17,589 bases of DNA from Gammaproteobacteria bacterium (GTDB lineage: Bacteria; Pseudomonadota; Gammaproteobacteria; Steroidobacterales; Steroidobacteraceae), in assembly GCA_003162555.1 (NCBI GenBank), contig PMNQ01000041.1:1-17589 (forward strand), given 5' to 3'. The notes under the pieces are model-generated. The model worked only from the letters and a program-made list of their open reading frames with translations, was not told where the DNA came from and searched no databases. Of this stretch, positions 1 through 7,424 are shown piece after piece. Every line of letters begins with the position of its first letter. The stretch's first letter is position 1. The translations under genes were made by a program, and so were the position numbers.

Positions 1-459
1 GGCTTCGGGCTTCGCGCCTTCCGCGGCGATCGTCTTGCGGACCGCATCGAGCGTCGCGTCGCGCAGCTTTTCCTTGCCCTCGGGCGCAAGCAGCGCTTCG
101 GGTTGCTGCGCCGAGTACAGCAGCACGAGATCGTTGCGGATCGCGGGCTCGTTGTTCTTGATTTCATCGATTACAGACTGCTCGCGGCTCATCGCCTCGA
201 GCGTGATCTGCAGGTAGCGCGTATTGCCGTCGCTGCCGAAGTTCACGACGAAGGCCGGATCGAATTTGTAGTAGATCGCGGCGGCCCGTGCTGAGGTGTT
301 TTCCGCAACTGGTTTGCCGGGCTCGGCGGCCTTCGGCTTCATGAATTTCCAGGCGGCGCCGCCGCCCACGGCCAGCACCAGCACGCCGATGATGAGCATG
401 GGCAAGATGCCCTTTTTCTTGGCCGGTGCTCCGGCGGCGGACTTCTCTTCAGCAGCCAT
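1..459 (-). CDS. fliL: Flagellar basal body-associated protein FliL (3' end outside window)
   Basis: I translated this by hand from the ATG at 459; the frame stays open for all 153 codons to the window edge. The protein has a short charged cytoplasmic N-terminus (MAAEEKSAAGAPAKKKG), one membrane segment at about residues 18-35 (ILPMLIIGVLVLAVGG), and a periplasmic domain with the FliL features YYKFDPAFVVNF (about 78-89) and RYLQITLEAM (about 95-104). FliL is a single-pass inner-membrane protein that surrounds the stator units and helps torque or stator stability. Usual length is about 150-180 residues, so only a few C-terminal residues are missing. The ATG has a GGAG ribosome site 5 nt upstream. 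It is separated from fliK by 74 nt holding a sigma-54 promoter, so it probably begins the next operon (in relatives fliLMNOPQR-flhB). Confidence 0.9.
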   Translation of the reverse strand, partial: MAAEEKSAAGAPAKKKGILPMLIIGVLVLAVGGGAAWKFMKPKAAEPGKPVAENTSARAAAIYYKFDPAFVVNFGSDGNTRYLQITLEAMSREQSVIDEIKNNEPAIRNDLVLLYSAQQPEALLAPEGKEKLRDATLDAVRKTIAAEGAKPEA

Positions 460-489
460 GTTCACTCCATCCCATCGCAATGTGACTGG

Positions 490-501
490 GCTGTACACAG
501 C
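490..501. repeat. Short inverted repeat overlapping the -12 of the fliL promoter
   Basis: GCTGT-AC-ACAGC is a perfect 5-bp inverted repeat. It starts at the GC of the -12 element and runs toward the transcription start. It could be a small operator or a chance palindrome. Confidence 0.4.
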
Positions 502-514
502 AAGTGCTATGCCA
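499..514 (-). promoter_or_regulatory. Sigma-54 promoter of fliL
   Basis: Read on the minus strand the site is TGGCATAGCACTTGCT. It has the invariant GG and GC separated by exactly 10 nt and matches the TGGCAC-N5-TTGC consensus closely (TGGCA at -24, TTGCT at -12). The predicted start is near 488, giving a leader of about 28 nt before the fliL ATG. Sigma-54 control of the fliL operon is known for polar flagella of Pseudomonas and Vibrio. The site lies in a 74-nt gap, the only sizeable gap between fliE and fliL. Confidence 0.8.
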
Positions 515-533
515 GACGGGTTTCTGACGCATT

Positions 534-1937
534 TCAGACATACTCATCGATCATCCCCAGGCTGCGCGTCACGATGATCGGCGCCTCGATCGTTTCGTCC
601 GCGGCGCCGCCGGCACGCGCCAGTGCGTGCGAATTCTGTGACTCACGTCGCGCTTGCTGCTGCACGGTGGCCTGGCCCAGCGTCAGCCCGGCGCCCGCAA
701 GCACCGTGCGCAGTTGCGGCAGTGCCTGCTCGAGCGCCGCGCGTGTCTCGGCATGCGCGGCGGTGAAATTGACGTTGACGTTCGAGTCCTGCATGTCTAT
801 GTGCACTTCGACCGGTCCAAGATGCTCAGGCGACAGCCGCAGCGTGGCGGCACGCACCTTGTCGCTGCTGAGGATCAGCACCTGCGCCGCCATCGCCGTC
901 GGCCAGTGACGGTCGTGCACCGGCACGGCCACGCTGTGTTCGACCGGGACAGGATTGGCCGCGCTCGTCGCCCGCAGCGCCGCTGCCATGCTCATGCCGT
1001 CGATAGTGGAATCGATGTCGGCAAAGTCCCGCGGCAGGCGCGGGGCATCAGCAGCCGTGGTCAATGCCGCGCCGCCTGGCGTGGTGGTCATTCCCGCGAC
1101 TGCCGCTGCCGTTTCCGGGTGCGCGCCAGCAGCCTGAGCGGCAGGCGATTGGCCGCCAGCAGCGGTCGTGGTTGTGATGGTGTTCGCCGTCAATGCGCTG
1201 GCATCGGGCGCGTGCCCATTATTTTCCGCGGATGCAGACGAGCCGGATTCGCTGCGCGAAGGCTGGAGCCACTGCAGCACGGCAGCGAGCAGTGCGGCGC
1301 CCGAACCCGTGGCCTGCGCCTGCGTCGCTACCGGCACCGGCACTTCCGCCGGTACGGACACCGATGTTGAAACCTGGATGACATTGGCATCTCCCGTGGC
1401 TGCGTCATCGTCGGCGGAACCGGCGCGGCGGTCGTCGTCAACTCCTGCCGCCCTGCTCTGCTGTTTGCCGGCTTGCGCCGGGAGCGCCGGCTCTTTAGTG
1501 AACAAAGCGCGCATCAAATCCTTCGGCAATACGAGCGCGGCGGACCTGGTCCTGGCTGAGTTTCCGGGTTCGGCAACGGCGGCGGGCTGCCGCGTCGATG
1601 CGGTTTGTCCGCGGTTCGTGGGCGGATTTGCAGCCGGCACTTGCGGCGCGGATGCACCCCGCTCCGTACCAGTTGATGCCAGCAGCCATTCCTGCGGCAG
1701 CAGGACCGCGTCGCTCGGCGCTACCGTATCTTTCGCTGCGCTCTCTGTATCAGCTGCGTCGGCGGCTGCCTGATCGGCGGTTAAGCCGGTGCCCGGCAGC
1801 AGCGGGACATCACTGTCAAGGCCGGCGCTCAGCGCCTGCAGTGTTTGCGAGAATGGCGCCGCGCTCGGCGTCGTCGCGACCGGACCCGTGCCGGATTTGT
1901 GTGCGGCAACCGTCGCGCCGGCCGGTTGGGTCATCAT
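534..1937 (-). CDS. fliK: Flagellar hook-length control protein FliK
   Basis: 467 residues. The first about 360 residues are a low-complexity, Ala/Thr/Pro-rich ruler region without recognisable motifs, as is typical and poorly conserved in FliK. The C-terminal Flg_hook domain is clear at about residues 355-420, with LRLSPEHLGPVEVHI and then an alternating strand (VNVNFTAAHAETRAALEQAL), followed by a Gln-rich tail. FliK is secreted during hook assembly, measures hook length, and switches the export gate (FlhB) from hook to filament substrates. The start is one of two adjacent ATGs (1937 or 1934); the first overlaps the fliJ stop as ATGA, implying translational coupling. It is the last gene of the fliE-K operon. 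Identity rests on the C-terminal domain and position. Confidence 0.9.
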   Translation of the reverse strand: MMTQPAGATVAAHKSGTGPVATTPSAAPFSQTLQALSAGLDSDVPLLPGTGLTADQAAADAADTESAAKDTVAPSDAVLLPQEWLLASTGTERGASAPQVPAANPPTNRGQTASTRQPAAVAEPGNSARTRSAALVLPKDLMRALFTKEPALPAQAGKQQSRAAGVDDDRRAGSADDDAATGDANVIQVSTSVSVPAEVPVPVATQAQATGSGAALLAAVLQWLQPSRSESGSSASAENNGHAPDASALTANTITTTTAAGGQSPAAQAAGAHPETAAAVAGMTTTPGGAALTTAADAPRLPRDFADIDSTIDGMSMAAALRATSAANPVPVEHSVAVPVHDRHWPTAMAAQVLILSSDKVRAATLRLSPEHLGPVEVHIDMQDSNVNVNFTAAHAETRAALEQALPQLRTVLAGAGLTLGQATVQQQARRESQNSHALARAGGAADETIEAPIIVTRSLGMIDEYV

Positions 1938-2371
1938 TGGCGCACCCTCACGCGGGTGGCCAGTTCGTCGAGCTCGCGCTGCTGGCGCTTTTCCTGAGTC
2001 ATGATTTCCTCCGAACGTGCATGTTCAATGACTTTGCCGACCGCCTGCTTGCGGGTGGCGGCGCTGCGCCACTGTTCCTGCAGCTGCACGCTCTCGGCGC
2101 GCAGCAGTTCGACCAGCGCGCGCTGTGCCCGCACGGCCTCGGCCAGGCGCGCAATGAACACCTGCTGTTCTCGCAAGCCCCGCATCGGCGCTCCGCCGCT
2201 GGCGCGCGCATGAAACAGTTGCTGGTATTCCAGGCGATAACGGACCAGTTCCTGGTAGCGTTGTTCGCCGGCGGTGATACGCCGCTCGCAATCAGCCACC
2301 CGCAGCGCGCAGCTGCGCTCGTTCTGTTCAGCCAGCTCGTGCAGTGGACGCAGGCGTTGGGCGCGCTTCAC
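1934..2371 (-). CDS. fliJ: Flagellar export chaperone FliJ
   Basis: 145 residues, the usual size for FliJ. The sequence is almost entirely charged helix (for example RLRPLHELAEQNERSCALRV, RYQELVRYRLEYQQLF, REQQVFIARLAEAVRAQRAL) with no membrane segment, consistent with the antiparallel coiled coil of the family. FliJ is the central stalk of the FliH-FliI ATPase complex; it contacts the FliI hexamer pore and the FlhA gate. It starts with GTG at 2371, which overlaps the fliI stop (GTGA), and ends overlapping the fliK start. Position between fliI and fliK is canonical. Confidence 0.9.
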   Translation of the reverse strand: MKRAQRLRPLHELAEQNERSCALRVADCERRITAGEQRYQELVRYRLEYQQLFHARASGGAPMRGLREQQVFIARLAEAVRAQRALVELLRAESVQLQEQWRSAATRKQAVGKVIEHARSEEIMTQEKRQQRELDELATRVRVRQ

Positions 2372-3744
2372 GGGTTATTGCTCCGGGCTGGCGCCGCTTC
2401 AGGCAGGGCCTGCTGCAGCTGGGTGACGCTGTCGGCCAGGCGCACGCTCTCGCGCATGTCCTGGCGCAGGTAAGCTTCGATCTGCGGCCAACTGGTGATG
2501 GCCTCGTCGACGCGCGGGTCCGAGCCGCGCTGGTAGGCGCCAATCGTGATCAGGTCGCGGTTGTGTTCGTACAGCGCCGATCGCTGCCGGAAACGGCGCG
2601 CCTGCTCGATGTGCGCCGGCGCGGCGATGTCATGCATCACGCGGCTTACCGAGGCCTCGACGTCGATGGCCGGATACCGGCCGCCGTCGGCAATGCGGCG
2701 CGAGAGCACGATGTGCCCATCAAGGATGGCGCGTGCTGCATCGGCGATCGGATCGTTGTGATCGTCGCCCTCCACCAGCACCGTGTAGAACGCCGTGATC
2801 GAACCGCCGTTGTTTACGCCGTTGCCGGCGCGCTCGACCAGCTGCGGGAGCCGTGCAAACACCGATGGCGGATATCCCTTGGTGGCCGGCGCCTCGCCGA
2901 TGGCCAGGCCAATCTCGCGCTGCGCCTGGGCGAAGCGCGTGAGCGAATCCATGATCAGCAGCACGCTGGCGCCCTGATCGCGAAAATATTCAGCTATCGA
3001 GGTTGCGAGCCACGCGCCGTGCAGGCGCATCAGCGGTGGATGATCGGCCGGCGTTGCGACCACGACGGCGCGCGCCAGTCCATCCGGGCCCAGAATCTTC
3101 TCGATGAATTCCTTCACTTCGCGGCCGCGTTCGCCGATCAGCCCGACCACGATCACGTCGGCCTGCGTGTAGCGGGCCATCATGCCGAGCAGCACGCTCT
3201 TGCCTACTCCGCTGCCCGCAAAGAGTCCGAGGCGCTGCCCGCGCCCGACCGTCAGCAATCCGTTGATCGCACGCACACCGACGTCAAGCGGTTCGCTGAT
3301 GCGCCGCCGCGCCAACGGATTGATGGGCGTGCCAGCGAGGCGCACGCGCGCCGCAACGGCGATCGGCCCGCGTCCATCGAGCGGCTCGCCGGCGCCATCG
3401 ACGACGCGGCCGAGCAATCCTGGACCGACAGCCACGGTACCGGTGCCCGGGCGCGGCAATACGCGCGCGCCTGGCTTGAGCCCGTGTATGTCGCCGGTCG
3501 GCATGAGAAAAATGTTCTCGCCCGCAAACCCGACCACTTCGGCATTGATGTGCATGTCGTCGGTGGTCACGATTTCGCAGCGATCGCCGACCGCCGCCTG
3601 GCAGCCGGTCGCTTCCAGCGTCAGTCCGATCATCCGCGTCAGGCGGCCCGCCACGGGCGGCGGTGGCAACGCAGTGACCCGCTCCCCGCCTGACGTCAGC
3701 GCAGTGACCCAGCGCTGGCTCGCGGCGGCGAGTGCGGTGTTCAT
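2368..3744 (-). CDS. fliI: Flagellum-specific ATPase FliI
   Basis: 458 residues, full length. The F1-beta-like ATPase core is complete: Walker A GSGVGKS at 177-183, the following VGLIGERGREVKEF segment with the catalytic Glu (about 199-213), Walker B strand VLLIMDSLTR (261-270) and the export-ATPase signature FAQAQREIGLAIGEAP (271-286). The N-terminal 130 residues form the beta-barrel hexamerisation domain. FliI powers or assists unfolding and delivery of export substrates to the flagellar type III gate, together with FliH and FliJ, at the cytoplasmic face of the basal body. The ATG overlaps the fliH stop (ATGA). The Val/Arg-rich flagellar type residues and the neighbours exclude F1 ATPase. 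Confidence 0.97.
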   Translation of the reverse strand: MNTALAAASQRWVTALTSGGERVTALPPPPVAGRLTRMIGLTLEATGCQAAVGDRCEIVTTDDMHINAEVVGFAGENIFLMPTGDIHGLKPGARVLPRPGTGTVAVGPGLLGRVVDGAGEPLDGRGPIAVAARVRLAGTPINPLARRRISEPLDVGVRAINGLLTVGRGQRLGLFAGSGVGKSVLLGMMARYTQADVIVVGLIGERGREVKEFIEKILGPDGLARAVVVATPADHPPLMRLHGAWLATSIAEYFRDQGASVLLIMDSLTRFAQAQREIGLAIGEAPATKGYPPSVFARLPQLVERAGNGVNNGGSITAFYTVLVEGDDHNDPIADAARAILDGHIVLSRRIADGGRYPAIDVEASVSRVMHDIAAPAHIEQARRFRQRSALYEHNRDLITIGAYQRGSDPRVDEAITSWPQIEAYLRQDMRESVRLADSVTQLQQALPEAAPARSNNP

Positions 3745-4370
3745 GGCGCCGCTCCGCTCGGCGCGCTGCGTTCATCGCCGAGCACGGCGGCAATTGCGGC
3801 GCCGAGGCGCGTCTCGACCTGCGCGTCGATACTGGAATTCTCGCCGCTGATGCGGCAACCGCCGCGCGTGATCACCGGATCCTCGATGAGCGTCCAGGCG
3901 CGCGAGGTGGCGGGTTCGACCAGCCGTTCACGCACCAATGCAGCATCCTCCGGATGCAGATGGATGCGCACGTCGCGTGCGGCAGCCGGGAGCAGCGCCA
4001 CCGTCTCGCGAATTACCGCGATGATCTGTTCGGGCTGCACACGCAGCTCGCGGCGCACCAGCTGGCGCGCGATGGCGCCCGCGAGTGTCGCGAGCTGGCG
4101 CAGCACGCTTTCGTCCAGCTCGGCCAGCGGGCGCGACAGCAGGTTCAGCAGGTCCTCGAGCCGCTGCACCCGCGCGCGCAGCGCTTCGGTCAGTCCCTGT
4201 TGTTCCTTGAGCGCCGCCGCGCGCCCGTCGTCGCGTCCGGCCGCGAATCCCTGTTCCCAGGCCTCGCGCTCCAGCAGGTTGAGATCGGCAACGCGGCGCC
4301 GGCCCACCACCGGTCCTTCGACCTGCGGCACGGTCCATGCCAGTACGCTGGCGGCGCCGGCCTCAGACAT
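3741..4370 (-). CDS. fliH: Flagellar export ATPase regulator FliH
   Basis: 209 residues, within the FliH range. A Trp near the N-terminus (SVLAWTVPQ, W12) resembles the Trp-containing N-terminal segment that docks Salmonella FliH to FliN/FlhA. A helical stretch with a short small-residue pattern follows (EQGFAAGRDDGRAAALKEQQ, about 54-73), then the C-terminal V-ATPase-E-like domain (LATLAGAIARQLVRREL, HPEDAALVRERL, RGGCRISGENSSIDAQVETRL). FliH binds FliI and holds it to the export apparatus. The ATG at 4370 overlaps the fliG stop by 8 nt. The long GxxxG repeat seen in some FliH proteins is not evident here. Confidence 0.92.
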   Translation of the reverse strand: MSEAGAASVLAWTVPQVEGPVVGRRRVADLNLLEREAWEQGFAAGRDDGRAAALKEQQGLTEALRARVQRLEDLLNLLSRPLAELDESVLRQLATLAGAIARQLVRRELRVQPEQIIAVIRETVALLPAAARDVRIHLHPEDAALVRERLVEPATSRAWTLIEDPVITRGGCRISGENSSIDAQVETRLGAAIAAVLGDERSAPSGAAP

Positions 4371-5373
4371 ATTCTTCTCCGCCCTTGCCGCCGAGCTGCA
4401 CCTTGCCTTCGTCCGACATGCGGCGCGCCGTCAGCAGGATCTCCTTCTGCGCGGCCTCCACTTCGCTGAGCTTGACCGGACCCTTGGCCTCGAGATCGTC
4501 CTTCAGCATCTGCGAAGCGCGTTCGGACATGTTCTTGAAGAACTTGGTCTTCATTTCTTCGGTGGTCGCCTTCAACGCGATGATCAGTTTGTCGCCGGGA
4601 ATTTCGCGCAGCAGCTCCTGCATGCCGCGATCGTCGATGCTGATCAGGTCGTCGAACACGAACATCAGGTCCTGCAGCTTCTGGCTGAGATCCGCATGGG
4701 TCTTGGCGATCTCCTCGATGATGCGGCCCTCCGGCGCGACGCCGACCAGGTTGAGTATTTCCGCGGCCGCTTTCGGGCCACCGAACCCCGAGGACTTGCT
4801 CAGCGACTTGCCGGTGAACTGTTTCTCGAGCGCTTCGTCCAGCTCATTGAGCGCGGCCGGCTGCACGCCATCGAGCGTGGCCACGCGCAGGATGACATCG
4901 GGCTGGATTTCCTGCGGTAGCGCGCCGAGCACCTGCGCCGCCTGCTCCGCTTCGAGATAAGAGAGCACAATTGCGATGACCTGCGGATGCTCGTTGCGCA
5001 GCATGCCCGCAATTGCTTTCGGTTCCATCCACTTGACGGCCTCGAGGCCGCGGCTGCTGCGGCCGCGCAATATGCGATCGATCACGCCTCCGGCACGTTC
5101 GGTACCCAGGGCCTCGTTCATCACCTTGCGCACGTAATCGTCGGAATTGACGCCGACCGAAGTCTGCTGCTCGACGCGCGTGGAGAAGCGGCCCAGCACC
5201 TGCGACACTTCCTCGCGTGACACGCCGGTCAGCTGCGCCATCGCCTGTCCGACCCGCTGCACGTCCTTGGCGCCCAGGTGCCTGAGCACCTGCGCCGCGT
5301 CCTGCTCGCCAAGCGTAAGCAGCAGGATCGCCGCCTGCTCAACTCCCGGCCGGTTCATCGCTGCCTCGGTCAT
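4363..5373 (-). CDS. fliG: Flagellar motor switch protein FliG
   Basis: 336 residues from the ATG at 5373. It shows the EHPQ motif (about 128-131) in the middle domain and a conserved C-terminal torque domain with LMFVFDDLISIDDRGMQELL, the charged helix that faces the stators, then FFKNMSERASQMLKDDLE. FliG forms the upper rotor ring, binds FliF through its N-terminus, and transmits stator force and CheY-controlled switching. Two starts are possible: GTG at 5376 or ATG at 5373. I prefer ATG because the AGGTG ribosome site is better spaced; either start overlaps the fliF stop (TGATG). C-terminal GGKGGEEYV is the family-typical tail. Confidence 0.96.
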   Translation of the reverse strand: MTEAAMNRPGVEQAAILLLTLGEQDAAQVLRHLGAKDVQRVGQAMAQLTGVSREEVSQVLGRFSTRVEQQTSVGVNSDDYVRKVMNEALGTERAGGVIDRILRGRSSRGLEAVKWMEPKAIAGMLRNEHPQVIAIVLSYLEAEQAAQVLGALPQEIQPDVILRVATLDGVQPAALNELDEALEKQFTGKSLSKSSGFGGPKAAAEILNLVGVAPEGRIIEEIAKTHADLSQKLQDLMFVFDDLISIDDRGMQELLREIPGDKLIIALKATTEEMKTKFFKNMSERASQMLKDDLEAKGPVKLSEVEAAQKEILLTARRMSDEGKVQLGGKGGEEYV

Positions 5374-7034
5374 CACTCACCTACCCAGGTCTTGACGACC
5401 TGCGCGACCCGCTTCGGATCCTGGGTCACGAAATTCTTGGCCTGCACGACCTGTTGTTCGTAGGCCAGCGTGGGAGCGCCGCCGCCGCCGGCCGGCCCAA
5501 CATCATGCGCACCCGCGCCGGCCAGCGCCGGGGTCACGGTCTGCGCGGTCAGGTTGCGGATCATCGGGCGCAGCACGCCGAGCGCGATCGCCAGCAGCAG
5601 CAGCGCCCCGAGTGCGAGCCGCGTGATGTCCTGCACCATCGGACGCTGCCACAACGGCACCGTCTCGGGCGTCAGCTCGGCGTTGTCCTGGTGGAAGGCC
5701 TCGTTCACCACGCTGACGTTGTCGCCGCGGGTTTCATCGAAACCCACCGCGTTCTTCACCAGCTTGGTGATGTTGTCGATCTGCGCCGTGGTCAGCGCCT
5801 GCGCGCTGGCCTTGCCGTCGGCGCCAACCTTGGCGACGTTGTCGAGCAGCACCGCCACGGTGACTCGCTTGATGCGTCCGCCGGGCTGGCGCGTGTAGCT
5901 CAGCGTGCGATTGATTTCGAAATTGCGCGTGGCCTGCTTGTTGACGTTTTCAGCTACCGCCGCGGCTGCCGCGGCCGCCCCGGGCGCGGCGCTCGGCGTG
6001 CCGGGCGGCGCATTCGCATTGCCGTTCTGTGCAGCGGCAGGCGCAGCGGCCGCACCTGCAGTGCCCGCGGGCTGTGCCGCCGCGACCGTGCCGCCTGCGG
6101 GCGGTTGATTGGTCAGTGCACCAGGCACGCCGCCGGCGCCGGTCGCGCCTGGCCCGGCCTGCTCCGAAGTCTGTTCGCTGCGCACCACGGCGCTATCGGG
6201 TTTGTATTCTTCGTGACTCTCTTCGTTCTCGTTGGTCTCGAGATCGACGGTCACCTGCGCCTGCACCTTGCCGGCGCCGACCAGCGGCACCAGCAGCTGT
6301 TCGATGCGCTGCACGTAGCTGTCTTCGACGCGTTGAGCCGCGGCAAACTGTTCGGTCTGCAGCGCCGACTGCGCCGAAGCGGGCGATGACAGGAGCCGTC
6401 CCTGCTGGTCGACGACGGTTACCTGGTCGGCCGACAGATCCGGGATGCTGGAGGCTACAAGGTGAATGATCGCCTGCACCTGTTCGGCCTCCAGGCGTCC
6501 GCCTGGCCGCAGCTGCAGGAAAACCGAGGCGCTGACCGGATGCCGGTCGCGTACGAAGGCCGACTGCTGCGTGATGGCCAGGTGGATGCGCGCCGCGGCG
6601 ACGCTACGCAGGCTGGAAATGGTGCGCGCCAATTCGGTCTCGAGCGCGTACTGGTATCGCGCGTTCTCCATGAACTGGCTGACGCCGATGCCGGAGTCCT
6701 TGTTGATGAGGTCGAGTCCGCTGCTGCTGCCTTCCGGCAGTCCCTGCGCCGCGAGCTTGAGCCGTGCGGCATGCACTTCGTCGGCCGGCACCATGACCGC
6801 GCCGGTGTCATCACTCAGCTTGTACTTGATGCCCGCCGTCTGCAGCGCCTGCACCACCTGGCTGGCGTCATTGGCCTCGAGGTTGCCATACAGCAGGCTC
6901 CAGTTCGGGCCCTGCCACCACAGCATGACGGCGACACCGGCGGCCACCGCCGCGGCGATGCCCACCAGCAACAGCAGCGGCCGCGGATTGAAGCCCGCTG
7001 GGCGTGCGACGATGACGGAGGATTCATTGGCCAT
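5373..7034 (-). CDS. fliF: Flagellar MS-ring protein FliF
   Basis: 553 residues. Membrane segment 1 is at about 20-40 (LLLLVGIAAAVAAGVAVML) and segment 2 at about 468-487 (RLALGALLLLAIALGVL). The periplasmic region begins with NWSLLYGNLEANDASQVVQAL, the ring-building motif shared with type III secretion PrgK/EscJ proteins, and continues with VAAARIHLAIT. The C-terminus (FVTQDPKRVAQVVKTWVGE) is the FliG-binding tail. FliF builds the MS ring in the inner membrane and houses the export gate. Between the periplasmic domains there is an unusually Ala/Gly/Pro-rich linker of about 75 residues (about 286-363). The ATG lies 24 nt after fliE with a GGTGA ribosome site 9 nt upstream. Confidence 0.96.
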   Translation of the reverse strand: MANESSVIVARPAGFNPRPLLLLVGIAAAVAAGVAVMLWWQGPNWSLLYGNLEANDASQVVQALQTAGIKYKLSDDTGAVMVPADEVHAARLKLAAQGLPEGSSSGLDLINKDSGIGVSQFMENARYQYALETELARTISSLRSVAAARIHLAITQQSAFVRDRHPVSASVFLQLRPGGRLEAEQVQAIIHLVASSIPDLSADQVTVVDQQGRLLSSPASAQSALQTEQFAAAQRVEDSYVQRIEQLLVPLVGAGKVQAQVTVDLETNENEESHEEYKPDSAVVRSEQTSEQAGPGATGAGGVPGALTNQPPAGGTVAAAQPAGTAGAAAAPAAAQNGNANAPPGTPSAAPGAAAAAAAVAENVNKQATRNFEINRTLSYTRQPGGRIKRVTVAVLLDNVAKVGADGKASAQALTTAQIDNITKLVKNAVGFDETRGDNVSVVNEAFHQDNAELTPETVPLWQRPMVQDITRLALGALLLLAIALGVLRPMIRNLTAQTVTPALAGAGAHDVGPAGGGGAPTLAYEQQVVQAKNFVTQDPKRVAQVVKTWVGE

Positions 7035-7058
7035 TTGTGCAAGTCACCTAAATCGGGC

Positions 7059-7424
7059 CTAAATCGGCATGTTCATGATTTCCTGGTACACGTTCACCAG
7101 GCGATTACGGACTTCGGTCAGCGCGCGGAACGACACCGACGCTTTCTGCGTCTCGAGCATGACCTGCGCGAGGTCGACGCCGCTGACGCCGCGCTCATAG
7201 GCGTCGGCCAGCGTGCCCGCTGTCTGCTGGCTGCTGTTCACGGCATCGATGCCCTGCTTGAGCAGTTGCCCGAAGGCCGGCTGATTGACGCCACCGGCGC
7301 CCGCGACACCGCCCTGAGCGGCGGCTCCGGGCGCAGCGGGTGCGAGCGGCCGCGCGAGGCCGGGGCCCTGCGCCGAGAAATTGCGGATCTGCGACAACAC
7401 CTGGTCGATCTGCATCTGGCTCAT
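7059..7424 (-). CDS. fliE: Flagellar hook-basal body protein FliE
   Basis: 121 residues from the ATG at 7424. The C-terminal helices carry the FliE pattern: GVSGVDLAQVMLETQKASVS, then RALTEVRNRLVNVYQEIMNM and PI at the end. The N-terminus (MQIDQVLSQIRNF) and Ala/Gly linker are also typical. FliE connects the MS ring/export gate to the proximal rod. An upstream in-frame GTG at 7436 exists, but the ATG at 7424 is preferred because GGAG lies 6 nt before it and it forms an ATGA overlap with the stop of the upstream activator gene. That overlap implies fliE is read from the same transcript as the fleR-type activator. Confidence 0.95.
   Translation of the reverse strand: MSQMQIDQVLSQIRNFSAQGPGLARPLAPAAPGAAAQGGVAGAGGVNQPAFGQLLKQGIDAVNSSQQTAGTLADAYERGVSGVDLAQVMLETQKASVSFRALTEVRNRLVNVYQEIMNMPI

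Noticed and set aside
2344..3693. Plus-strand open frame of 449 codons
   Set aside because: Lies opposite fliI, whose Walker motifs are intact; composition is typical of a shadow frame.
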